Below are positions 33,050-41,024 of a DNA stretch of 64,000 nt, in pieces. Within the stretch, counting starts at the first letter, position 1. Each line of letters starts with the position of its first letter. The translations under genes were made by a program, and so were the position numbers. The stretch spans positions 186,001 to 250,000 of the forward strand of contig NZ_JACHLR010000005.1 in assembly GCF_014204535.1 (NCBI RefSeq). Direction: 5' to 3'. The stretch is from Novosphingobium chloroacetimidivorans (GTDB lineage Bacteria; Pseudomonadota; Alphaproteobacteria; Sphingomonadales; Sphingomonadaceae). The notes under the pieces are model-generated. The model had not been told where the DNA came from and did no database searches. It saw only the letters and a program-made list of their open reading frames with translations.

Positions 33050-34246
33050 TCAATAGATCACTTCCGCATCTTCAAGCGCGCGCCGCTCGTCCCGCCCCAT
33101 GCCGAGGAGTTCGCCGTAAACATGGTCCTCATGCTCGCCGAGCTTGGGCGTGCCACGGTCGATGCCGATTTCGGAGCCCTTGGACAGACGCATCGGCACG
33201 CCGACTGCCGCACGCAGCTTGCCATCGGGTTCTGCGACCTCGACGATGGCACGGCGCATGCGCAAGTGATCGTCGCTGGCGATCTCCGGCGTCGTCCACG
33301 ACGCATGCGCGCCGATGCCCGCCTGCTGCAGCTGCGCCGCTGCCTCGCCGGCATCCTTGCCCGCCGTCCACTCCGAGACGATCGCATCTATAGCAAAACG
33401 GTTTTCCTGACGGTCTGCTTCCTTGGAGAAGCGTGCGTCGCTTGCAAGCTCGCTGCGCCCCATGAGATCGGCCAGGGCGCTCCACTCCGCGTCGCTGGTC
33501 ACCGCAAGCGCCAGCCAGCGATCCTCGCCCTGCGCCGGGTAGACCCCGTGCGGCGCCATCCGCGGGTGTGCGTTGCCCCGCCGTGCCGGCGATCCGCCCG
33601 CAGCGGCGAGCAACATCATGTCGCCCACGAGCGCGGCCGCCACTTCGCGAGCGGCGACATCGACATGGCTGCCTTTCCCCGTCGCACGGCGTCGATGGAG
33701 TGCGGCCATGACAGCCGTCGCGGCATGCATGCCGACCGTGTGGTCCATGACATGCCGGATCTCGACCGGCGGCCCGTCCTCGTATCCCGTCAGCTCGCCC
33801 AGGCCACCCCAGGCGCCGAACAGCGGCGCGTAACCGGCGAAGTGCGAATCCGGACCACTCTGGCCGGAGGAGGAAACGGAGAGCATGACGATGTCGTCCT
33901 TGACGGACTTGAGCGCCTCGTACCCAAGACCAAGCCGATCCATCACGCCCGGGCGAAAACTCTCTGCCGCGATGTCGCTGACGCCGACGATGCGCTTGGC
34001 CAGAGCAATGCCGTCCGACTTCTTGAGGTTGATGCGGACCGACAGCTTGGTCGAAGCCACTTGATCGAACGTCGCCGGACCCATGCGACCGTAGACCGGA
34101 TGCGGCTTGCGGAATGCGTCCGGTCGCATCGCGCTCTCGATCTTGATGACCTCGGCGCCGAGCTGGGACAGCAAGTTGGTGCAGAACGGCCCGGCGTTGT
34201 GGACCGTAAAGTCGGCGATGCGGATGCCGGCGAGAGGTTTTGCCAT
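33050..34246 (-). CDS. class III CoA-transferase (CaiB/BaiF family), catalytic-type subunit
   Basis: This 398-residue family III CoA-transferase opens with LAGIRIADFTVHNAGPFCTNLLSQLGAEVIKIE and has the nucleotide-sugar-like Rossmann core. The catalytic Asp, which carries the acyl anhydride intermediate, is seen in HVMDHTVGMHAAT near residue 172. It should move CoA from a donor acyl-CoA such as succinyl-CoA to an organic acid. It lies 4 nt downstream of a second, divergent CaiB-like gene that lacks the Asp. The pair may form a heteromeric transferase, as in BbsEF-type benzylsuccinate CoA-transferases. Confidence 0.88.
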   Translation of the reverse strand: MAKPLAGIRIADFTVHNAGPFCTNLLSQLGAEVIKIESAMRPDAFRKPHPVYGRMGPATFDQVASTKLSVRINLKKSDGIALAKRIVGVSDIAAESFRPGVMDRLGLGYEALKSVKDDIVMLSVSSSGQSGPDSHFAGYAPLFGAWGGLGELTGYEDGPPVEIRHVMDHTVGMHAATAVMAALHRRRATGKGSHVDVAAREVAAALVGDMMLLAAAGGSPARRGNAHPRMAPHGVYPAQGEDRWLALAVTSDAEWSALADLMGRSELASDARFSKEADRQENRFAIDAIVSEWTAGKDAGEAAAQLQQAGIGAHASWTTPEIASDDHLRMRRAIVEVAEPDGKLRAAVGVPMRLSKGSEIGIDRGTPKLGEHEDHVYGELLGMGRDERRALEDAEVIY

Positions 34247-34250
34247 GCGT

Positions 34251-35396
34251 TCAGCCTTTCGCCCGTGCGAGAACCGGCATGTCCTTGAGCGGCGGGGGTC
34301 CGCCGGCCAACGTGAGAGGCGCGGCATCGAAGTGGAATGGCGAGACAAGCACGTCGAGCTCGCCCGCATCGCCGACAGGAAGCTTCTGGAACACGCCGCG
34401 ATGCCGCTCTTGCGGATCGGCCAGGATCTGCGCCGGCGTCTTGTAGCGCGCCAAGGGAACTCCGAGGGTCTGTCCGGCGCTCACGATGTCGTCCACCTTG
34501 CGAACGGCAGCCCACGCGCGGATGTGTTCGTTGATCTCGGGGCCACGCCGGCTACGCTCAAGCGAGTCCGCCAAGGCAGGATCGAGCGCCCACGCCGGAT
34601 TGCCGAGAAGCTTGACCAGTCCATCCCACTGGCGCTGCTCCAGCGTCAGCAGTTCAAGGTAGCCGTCTTCGCAGGGGATCACGCCGCCGTAGCGAAAGCT
34701 TCGCTCGACACGGTGCTCGATCGAGCCGTCACCCAGCCGCTGTATCGCGAACGCGCCGACTGCAAGGTTGGCGTCCTGGCATGATATATCGACGAACTGG
34801 CCGCCGCGCGCCGGGCGATCCCACAGGGCCGCCAACGCGCCGAGAGCCGCGGCGATGCCGCCCTGCATCGCACCGAAATGACCGGCGATCTTGAGCGGCG
34901 CGCGATCCGGAAACATCTCGACCGCCAACCCGTTCGGCAGCAGGTTACCCTCGCCACCGGCATGCTGGATGACGACATCCTCACCTTTCCACCCGCACTT
35001 GGGGCCGGAGGCGCCGAACGGCAGCACCGAGACATGGATGAGTTGCGGATAGCGGCCAGCGATCGCCGCTTCGTCCAGGCCGAGCCGCTCACGTTCCGCG
35101 ACCGGCGTATCATCGATGAAAACGTCGGCATCCGTCAGCAGCTGCGACAGCCGCGCTGCATCGGCCACCACCTCGCTGTCCATTCCGGCTGCGAGATATG
35201 CGAAGAGTGCGCTTGTCGCGCCTGCCTGGCCATCTTCGCACGGCAGGAATGGTGGCTCGCGCCGCAATGGCGTGCCGCCCTCCGGTTCGGCGAGCAGGAC
35301 CTTGCCACCCATCGTGCCGAGCAGCCGCGCCGCATAGGCGGCGGCAACACCGCTTGCGCGAACCACGATGGACAGATCGGAAAGCGGCGCGGTCAT
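34251..35396 (-). CDS. CaiB/BaiF-like CoA-transferase subunit lacking the catalytic Asp
   Basis: The 381-residue product has the CaiB/BaiF fold, with LLGTMGGKVLLAEP, VFIDDTPVAERERLGLD and FVDISCQDANLAVGAFA. The segment that normally holds the catalytic Asp reads IAGHFGAMQGG, with Gly in place of Asp. The N-terminal motif is also degenerate (IVVRASGVAAAYAARL). It is therefore probably a non-catalytic partner of the CoA-transferase encoded immediately downstream rather than an independent enzyme. The ATG at 35396 is used; the upstream 32-codon extension is Arg/Ser-rich and unlikely. Confidence 0.8.
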   Translation of the reverse strand: MTAPLSDLSIVVRASGVAAAYAARLLGTMGGKVLLAEPEGGTPLRREPPFLPCEDGQAGATSALFAYLAAGMDSEVVADAARLSQLLTDADVFIDDTPVAERERLGLDEAAIAGRYPQLIHVSVLPFGASGPKCGWKGEDVVIQHAGGEGNLLPNGLAVEMFPDRAPLKIAGHFGAMQGGIAAALGALAALWDRPARGGQFVDISCQDANLAVGAFAIQRLGDGSIEHRVERSFRYGGVIPCEDGYLELLTLEQRQWDGLVKLLGNPAWALDPALADSLERSRRGPEINEHIRAWAAVRKVDDIVSAGQTLGVPLARYKTPAQILADPQERHRGVFQKLPVGDAGELDVLVSPFHFDAAPLTLAGGPPPLKDMPVLARAKG

Positions 35397-35468
35397 CGAG
35401 CGTGTCTTCCAGTGGCTTCTTCGAGACGCGGCACGTGCGCAGCTCAATAGAAATGGATCGGCACGGCT

Positions 35469-35512
35469 CCGTGGATGGACAATGCGGCGCATGCCGTTCT
35501 ATCCATCCACGG
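35469..35512 (-). terminator. inverted repeat after the fused dehydratase gene
   Basis: Perfect 11-bp arms CCGTGGATGGA (35469-35479) and TCCATCCACGG (35502-35512) enclose a 22-nt loop that contains a small nested palindrome ATGCGGCGCAT (35482-35492). It lies 70 nt past the dehydratase stop in the direction of transcription. No T-run follows, so termination strength is uncertain; it could equally be a regulatory site for the CoA-transferase operon starting at 35396. Confidence 0.4.
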
Positions 35513-35581
35513 TACCATGGCGTTGCGCGGCCCTGCCACCCCGTCGAGCAAACTCGCGGGAAGCCAGGGCCGCGCCGTGAG

Positions 35582-36790
35582 TTACCGAACGACCGGAAGT
35601 TCCAGATCGAGACCCGAACCGTCGACGAAGACCTTCGTGTTCGGATCGAGCGAGGGCAGCACCACCGTGGCGAGGCCCGGAGTAGTCAGCTCGCCGCGCT
35701 GGTTCTCGCCCTTGATCTCGATATCGACCAGGGCGTAGCCGTCCTTCATGTACTTGCGGGTCACGGTGCCGCGGGCCCAGGTGCAGTCGCCCATGGTGTT
35801 GAAGCGGCTCATGCGGGTGCGGATGCGCTTGAGGAAGCCGGCGTCGCCCATCCAATTGGTGACGAGGCTGGCCATCCAGGCCGAACGCTGCGGACCGTAG
35901 TCGTAGACGCCGGGCACGCCGACTTCCTTGGCGGTCGATTCGCGGTGATGGCCGATGCCGGTGTACTCGATCCCGCCGCCCGCCTCGGGGTTGCGGAAGA
36001 AGTGTCCCGGATGCTTCACGGCGTTCTTGAAGATCACGCCATGGGTATGGCCACGGCCGCAGCCCACGAGGAAGCCCATCGTGTCCATCAGGCTCAAGGG
36101 ACCGCGCACGATCTCGGGCAGCTGCTCACCCTCCTGGACTTCTTCCCAGTAGCGTACGTTGCCGCCGCGAATGTTCTTCTCTTCGTCCAGGATCGCCTGG
36201 TCGATGTGCTCGAATTCTTCCGGCGTGTACTCCGACTGCTTAATGTCGTCGTACTTGCCGGCCTCGCGCGCAGCCTTGCGCTCGTGACGCGTGCAGGTGC
36301 CCAGTGCTCGGCTGACCAGCTCGCCGCGCTGGTTGAAGTAGCTCGCCTCGACGTACTGGAGGACGAGCGTGCCGGAGAACTGGCTTTCCTTGACGTCGAC
36401 GCCGACCACGCGTTCGATCGCGGTGATGCGGTCGCCCGGGCGGATCTGGCGGAAAATCTCCCAATCGTTGCCGGCGTAGAAACCATGCACACCGGGCAGC
36501 CCCCACCGCGTGCGGCCGACCCAGCCGAACGCCATGGGGAAGTTGGGGTGAGCGATCATCGAACCATGACGCGTCAGGCGACCGACTTCGAGATCGCGGT
36601 ACAGCGGGTTGAGGTCGCCGATGCCGTTGCAGAAGTTGCGGATCGTGTCCTCGGTGGCGTCCTGCAGATAGGGCCCTTCGGGCCGCAGCTGCATGCCGAT
36701 CATGTTCTCGGCCGCCTTGATCGCCTCGGGCGTGATCTTGCCCTCCGCGGGGGCTCCGCCGACTTCGCCTTCTTTCAGATCGCCTGCCAT
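35582..36790 (-). CDS. fused FAS1-like/MaoC-like acyl dehydratase
   Basis: The 402-residue protein contains two hot-dog dehydratase regions. The N-terminal one (about 20-190) resembles the FAS1-like dehydratase/MaoC N-terminal domain, with DTIRNFCNGIGDLNPLYRD and NFPMAFGW. The C-terminal one (about 215-400) contains MDTMGFLVGCGRGH and a late GENQRGELTTPGLATVVLP strand pair. It should hydrate or dehydrate a CoA thioester, possibly a bulky one, as fused MaoC proteins in steroid and terpenoid catabolism do. The ATG at 36790 has AGGAG 6 nt upstream. A 28-bp near-palindrome lies about 50 nt upstream and is shared in part with the CoA-transferase promoter at 39574. Confidence 0.82.
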   Translation of the reverse strand: MAGDLKEGEVGGAPAEGKITPEAIKAAENMIGMQLRPEGPYLQDATEDTIRNFCNGIGDLNPLYRDLEVGRLTRHGSMIAHPNFPMAFGWVGRTRWGLPGVHGFYAGNDWEIFRQIRPGDRITAIERVVGVDVKESQFSGTLVLQYVEASYFNQRGELVSRALGTCTRHERKAAREAGKYDDIKQSEYTPEEFEHIDQAILDEEKNIRGGNVRYWEEVQEGEQLPEIVRGPLSLMDTMGFLVGCGRGHTHGVIFKNAVKHPGHFFRNPEAGGGIEYTGIGHHRESTAKEVGVPGVYDYGPQRSAWMASLVTNWMGDAGFLKRIRTRMSRFNTMGDCTWARGTVTRKYMKDGYALVDIEIKGENQRGELTTPGLATVVLPSLDPNTKVFVDGSGLDLELPVVR

Positions 36791-36837
36791 CAATAGCTCC
36801 TGTTGAGGCGCTACGATGCTGCGCGCCCTGAATGCCG

Positions 36838-36865
36838 GCCGATGGATAGTGCATTATCCATCGGC
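36838..36865 (-). promoter_or_regulatory. 28-bp palindrome upstream of the fused dehydratase gene
   Basis: GCCGATGGATA and TATCCATCGGC form perfect 11-bp arms around GTGCAT; the centre TGCA is also symmetric, leaving one mismatched pair. It contains the 15-mer TGGATAGTGCATTAT (36843-36857), repeated exactly at 39563-39577 in front of the CoA-transferase gene. It is a candidate operator, most simply for the GntR regulator encoded at 37656-38333. Confidence 0.55.
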
Positions 36866-37053
36866 GTCAAGGCGTAGCATGAATGGAAAGGTGAGCCCGA
36901 CAATGCCGGGCGCGTGCGAACCTCCGCGGAAAGCGTGAGGGGAGTTCGAGGTGAAGCCGGGCAATGCATGTCGAGGCGCTCCAAGGCACCTTGTTGCTGG
37001 CTTGCGGATATGTGGCTGGATCTCCCATCCGCAGGACGCGGATGGTGGAGTGA

Positions 37054-37656
37054 TCAGGCTGGCGAGGTCGTGTCGCCCTCGTCCCAGCGGAAAGCCCGGC
37101 TTTCCACAATCTGACCGAAGCGCCCCATGCACGCCACGGCGTGGTTGTGCTCGTCGGGCGTCACGCCTGCGCAGCAATCTTCCAGCACCACGACTTCGTA
37201 GTCGCGATCGTGAGCCTCGCGAGCACCGGAATGCACCACGCCGTTTGTGGAAACGCCGCACATGACGATGCGGCTGATCTTGTGAGCCCGTAAGATGGCT
37301 TCCAGCGAAGTCGAATAGAAGGGGCTGACGCGGTGCTTCACGATGTCGAAATCCTGCGGCTCCGGCGCAATCGAATCGTGCACCTGTGTCCCCCAGGTTC
37401 CGAGCTGGAAAATCCCGTTCTTGCGGGCACCCGAGAAGATCGGGGACGCTTCGGGCGCCTCCCGGTAATCGCTCGAAAAACCGACCCGCACGTAGCCCAC
37501 AAGAGCCCCCGCCGCGCGTGCCGCCGCGATCGCAGCTCGCGTGTTCTCGAGGACACCGCGCTCCTTGACCTGAACGCCGTAGGTCTTGGCGTTGAAGCCG
37601 TCCTCAGCGACGAGGTCGTTCATCATGTCCATGACGAGGAAAAGCGTCGGCTTCAT
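37054..37656 (-). CDS. isochorismatase-like cysteine hydrolase family protein, nucleophile Cys replaced
   Basis: The 200-residue Rossmann-like protein is of the isochorismatase/cysteine hydrolase superfamily. Asp10 (LVMDMMND) and Lys107 (IVKHRVSP) match two of the catalytic triad. The third position, normally Cys in TN.CV, reads TNGVV with Val140; a Cys occurs seven residues earlier (VMCGVSTN). True isochorismatases also lack the Cys, so the protein may hydrolyse an enol ether or act non-covalently instead of cleaving amides. Its ATG overlaps the GntR gene stop by one base (TGATG), so it is co-expressed with that regulator and the CoA-transferase. Confidence 0.8.
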   Translation of the reverse strand: MKPTLFLVMDMMNDLVAEDGFNAKTYGVQVKERGVLENTRAAIAAARAAGALVGYVRVGFSSDYREAPEASPIFSGARKNGIFQLGTWGTQVHDSIAPEPQDFDIVKHRVSPFYSTSLEAILRAHKISRIVMCGVSTNGVVHSGAREAHDRDYEVVVLEDCCAGVTPDEHNHAVACMGRFGQIVESRAFRWDEGDTTSPA

Positions 37657-38333
37657 CAGGCGTGTCTCTCTGGATCGGTTACATTGGCGTTGAGCGATGC
37701 GCGCAATTCGTCGAAACCCGCCTCGATGTGCTGGCGCGTCGCCAGCATCGCTGCGGCGGCGTCCCCCGCAATCAGCGCGGCGAGCAGTTCGTCGTGCTCG
37801 TCGGACGCGCGTCCGACGCGGCCTTTCAGGCGATTGATCAAGTCGAACGGATAGCGCGCCCAGAGGATCTGCACGAAATGCAGCGTCTGCGGCATCTGCG
37901 CGATCTCGAACATGCGATGGTGGAAGCGATAGTTCGCGGCTCGCGCGGTTTCGTTTTCACCCTGGTCGAACGCCGTGCCGAACTCCGACGCCAGGATCTT
38001 GAGTTCGGCAATGTCGGCGACCGTGACCCGCTCCGTAGCCCCGCGCACGAGTTGCGTTTCCAGCAGGATTCGCAGGTTGAGGACTTCCGTGGAGGTCTCG
38101 ATATCGAAGGGCGCGACAGTCGCTCCGCGATAGCTATCGACCAGTACGTAGCCCTCGGCGGCGAGCAACTTCAACGCCTCCCGCACGGGCGTGATGCTCG
38201 TCTTGAGCATCGTCGCGATTTCCTGCTGCTTGAGCCGGACGCCGCGGGGTATCCGGCCGGAGATGATGCCCTCGCGAAGGAAGTCGGCGACTTGCTCCTC
38301 CTTCGTACGAAACTGCATCATCGGTTCGATCAT
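37656..38333 (-). CDS. GntR family regulator with FCD ligand domain
   Basis: The 225-residue FadR-subfamily regulator has an N-terminal winged helix (about residues 8-75, with GVRLKQQEIATMLKTSITPVREALKLLAAEG) and a helical FCD effector domain. The metal-binding-type acidic/His residues lie in NYRFHHRMFEIA and TRQHIEAGF. Such proteins sense organic acids or acyl compounds. It is sandwiched by 4-nt and 1-nt overlaps between a CoA-transferase and an isochorismatase-like gene. It probably controls this operon and the dehydratase at 35582 through the shared TGGATAGTGCATTAT sites. Confidence 0.9.
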   Translation of the reverse strand: MIEPMMQFRTKEEQVADFLREGIISGRIPRGVRLKQQEIATMLKTSITPVREALKLLAAEGYVLVDSYRGATVAPFDIETSTEVLNLRILLETQLVRGATERVTVADIAELKILASEFGTAFDQGENETARAANYRFHHRMFEIAQMPQTLHFVQILWARYPFDLINRLKGRVGRASDEHDELLAALIAGDAAAAMLATRQHIEAGFDELRASLNANVTDPERHA

Positions 38334-39574
38334 CCTTTCTGGCGGACCGGCGCCCAGGCGAAGTCACCAGGTTCATAGGCCTTGGCCGCCCCCCCTGCCA
38401 ACAGCTGATCGATCTCGTCGGGCGCGTAGCCGAGCTCGGCCAGCAAGGCTTGCGTATGCTCGCCGATCTCGGGCGGAGGCAAGTTCGGTTCCACGGCGGT
38501 CTGGCCCGGAAATTCGGGAACTTCGAATTGCAAGCCACGAAACTCGAGTTCGCGCAGCTTGCCGGGCTGGCGCGCTTGCGGCTTTTCCAGCACTCGCTCA
38601 AGCGGCATGACTTCATTGAAGCCCAGGCCGGCGGCGCGCAGGCGCTGCTCCACGTCGGCGAACTGATACTTGGCCACGGCCTTGCGGACCGCCTCCTCGA
38701 CCACCTCGCGATCCTTCTTGCGGTCGCGCAACTTGGCATAGGCCGGGTCACCGTGCTCCGGCATATCGAGCGCCTTGGTCAGCTTGGCCCAGTGCGCATC
38801 GGTCAGGATCAACAAATAGACCCAACGCTGGTCGGCAGTTAGGTAGGAGCCGTATCCTGGCATCGAGAACTCGCCGCCGCCCTCCTTCTCCAGCCGGCCG
38901 AGCAACTGCGTTTTCAGCTGCATGCCGGCAAGATCGCGCGCGGCAAGGTGCAGGCCCGTCTCGTAGAGGCCGATCTCGATGCGGCGATCCGCTTCGCTCG
39001 CGGCAGGGTTGAGCATCGTCGAGAGCACGCGGATGACCGCATATGTGCCTGCGAACTGGTCATGGTACGAAGGGCCGAATCGCGTGGGGCGATCATTGAC
39101 CCGATGGTCGTCCATCGCCCCGGTCGCCGCCTCTGCGATCGGGTTGGTCATGAGGTCGTCAGCCTGCGGTCCGTGGGTGTATCCCTTGATGTGGACGTGA
39201 ACGATGCCGGGATTGACCTCCATGCAATCGTCCGCGGTGACGCCCAGCTTGCGCGCGGCCGCTGGAGCGAGATTGTGGATCACCATGTCTGCGGTCGCTG
39301 CCAGGCGACGGAAGACCTCCCTCCCCTCACCCGTCGTCAGGTCGAGGCAGATTGCCTTCTTGGAGTGACTGTAGGCGACGATTGTTCCAGAAGGTCCGCC
39401 GCGCACCAGCGCCCGGGTCGTGTCGCCCGCAGGAGGTTCGACCTTGATCACCTCCGCTCCGAGCTGGGAAAGGATATGTGTCGCAAACGGCGCGGCAATC
39501 ATCGTGCCGAGTTCGAGAACGCGCTTGCCGCTAAGTGGCTTATCGGTGATCTGCATTCCCGCTGGATAGTGCAT
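38330..39574 (-). CDS. CaiB/BaiF class III CoA-transferase
   Basis: This 414-residue family III CoA-transferase has LSGKRVLELGTMIAAPFATH, LSQLGAEVIKVEPP and an Asp in YHDQFAGTYAVIRVL at the catalytic Asp position. It should activate an organic acid to its CoA thioester. The ATG at 39574 has AGGA 6 nt upstream. An ATG at 39556 is a good alternative, because a TATAAT hexamer (39578-39573 on the minus strand) overlaps the first start and would place transcription initiation after it. The gene leads the CoA-transferase, GntR and isochorismatase-like operon with coupled overlaps. Confidence 0.88.
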   Translation of the reverse strand: MHYPAGMQITDKPLSGKRVLELGTMIAAPFATHILSQLGAEVIKVEPPAGDTTRALVRGGPSGTIVAYSHSKKAICLDLTTGEGREVFRRLAATADMVIHNLAPAAARKLGVTADDCMEVNPGIVHVHIKGYTHGPQADDLMTNPIAEAATGAMDDHRVNDRPTRFGPSYHDQFAGTYAVIRVLSTMLNPAASEADRRIEIGLYETGLHLAARDLAGMQLKTQLLGRLEKEGGGEFSMPGYGSYLTADQRWVYLLILTDAHWAKLTKALDMPEHGDPAYAKLRDRKKDREVVEEAVRKAVAKYQFADVEQRLRAAGLGFNEVMPLERVLEKPQARQPGKLRELEFRGLQFEVPEFPGQTAVEPNLPPPEIGEHTQALLAELGYAPDEIDQLLAGGAAKAYEPGDFAWAPVRQKG

Positions 39575-39577
39575 TAT
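39563..39577 (-). promoter_or_regulatory. second copy of TGGATAGTGCATTAT at the CoA-transferase start
   Basis: This 15-mer is identical to one inside the palindrome at 36838-36865 and lies in the same orientation relative to the downstream gene. On the minus strand it overlaps a perfect TATAAT hexamer. A protein bound here would block the promoter and start region of the CoA-transferase, GntR and isochorismatase-like operon. Autoregulation by the GntR protein is the simplest reading. Confidence 0.5.
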
Positions 39578-39757
39578 ATATCCTGGGTCTAGTCGGACTA
39601 AGTCTAGTCTTCCTGGCAGCCGCTACTGCGCGTCGCACCAGGATCGTGTATGCAGGCAAACGGCATAGCAGTTCGTGCCCGGCGCCCAAGCTTGAACCAC
39701 GCCACCGGTTGGGCGTTGAAGTACCTGATCTGCCCCCTCACATAAGGCCTCCCAACC

Positions 39758-40795
39758 ATGCGCTATAACAAACTCGGTCGTACCGGCCTGTTCGTGTCGG
39801 AGATCTGCCTGGGCACGATGACGTTCGGCGGCAGCGGTGAGGATATGTGGGCGAAGATCGGCCAGCTCGGCCAGGATGAGGCGGACGCGCTCGTCCGTGC
39901 CGCGGTAGAGGGCGGCGTGAACTTCATCGACACCGCCGACGTGTATGCTGGCGGCCGTTCCGAAGAAATCACCGGCCAAGCCATCCGCAACCTTGGCCTC
40001 AAGCGCGACGAGATCGTCGTCGCCAGCAAAGGCTTCGGTGCGACCGGCGAGGGTCCGAACGCCCGCGGCGCTTCACGCTACCATCTGATCGATGCCTGCA
40101 AGGCCAGCCTGAAGCGCCTTCAACTCGACCACATCGACCTCTACCAGATCCACGGCTTCGATCCCGTGACGCCGATCGAGGAGACGCTGCGCGCCCTCGA
40201 TACTTTGGTCCAGCATGGTCACGTGCGCTATATCGGCGTGTCGAACTGGGCCGCCTGGCAGATCACGAAGGCGCTCGGAATCTCGGAGCGCCTGGGCTTG
40301 CACCGCTTCGCCTCGCTGCAGGCCTACTACACTCTGGTCGGCCGCGAGCTCGAGCGGGAGATCGCGCCCATGCTCTTGTCCGAAGAAGTCGGGCTGATGG
40401 TCTGGAGCCCGCTGGCCGGTGGTTTCCTGTCCGGCAAGTACAGCGCCGGCGACCCTGCCGATGGCCGGCGTACACAATTCGACTTCCCGCCCGTCGAGCC
40501 GCAACGCGGCGATGCGGTCATCGCGGCGCTACGCCCGATAGCCGAGAGCCGCGGCGTTTCGATCGCTCGCATCGCTCTTGCCTGGCTGTTGCACCAGCGC
40601 GCCGTGACGAGCGTCATCGTCGGCGCGAAGCGACCGGACCAGCTGGCGGACAACCTCGCGGCGGCCGACATAGACTTGACCGCCGAAGAACTTGCGGCGC
40701 TTGACGATGCCAGTGCCTTGGCGCGAGAATACCCCGGATGGATGTTCGAACGGCAGGGCGAGTTGCAGCGCCGCTTGCTCGCCCAAAGACGCTGA
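39758..40795 (+). CDS. aldo/keto reductase
   Basis: The 345-residue (alpha/beta)8 reductase of the AKR superfamily is of the YajO/AKR11-14-like type. The catalytic tetrad is visible as Asp and Tyr in FIDTADVYAGG (about 54-64), Lys in VVASKG (about 91) and His in YQIHGFD (about 132). The NADP-binding end SVIVGAKRPDQLADN is intact. It would reduce an aldehyde or ketone, or oxidise an alcohol, with NADP(H). It is the only plus-strand gene between two catabolic blocks and is divergent from the CoA-transferase operon, whose regulatory motif lies about 180 nt away. Confidence 0.9.
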   Translation: MRYNKLGRTGLFVSEICLGTMTFGGSGEDMWAKIGQLGQDEADALVRAAVEGGVNFIDTADVYAGGRSEEITGQAIRNLGLKRDEIVVASKGFGATGEGPNARGASRYHLIDACKASLKRLQLDHIDLYQIHGFDPVTPIEETLRALDTLVQHGHVRYIGVSNWAAWQITKALGISERLGLHRFASLQAYYTLVGRELEREIAPMLLSEEVGLMVWSPLAGGFLSGKYSAGDPADGRRTQFDFPPVEPQRGDAVIAALRPIAESRGVSIARIALAWLLHQRAVTSVIVGAKRPDQLADNLAAADIDLTAEELAALDDASALAREYPGWMFERQGELQRRLLAQRR

Positions 40796-41024
40796 CCAAG
40801 CGTCGTCCCAGGTGCGGCGCGTGACTGTACTTGCCGCCTGGTGTGAGAATGAAAGGCCATGCTACCGGCCTGCGGGCTTGCTCTGCCCATGACCACTCCG
40901 GAGCCTTGGGATCGCACCCCGGCATTGTTCGCAGGGATCGTGGGCACTTCCGTTATCTCGGAGCTTCTGCCCCTCGGTCTTATGCCGCCTTCGATCCCGT
41001 ATCAGACATGAAAGGTCACCCGCA

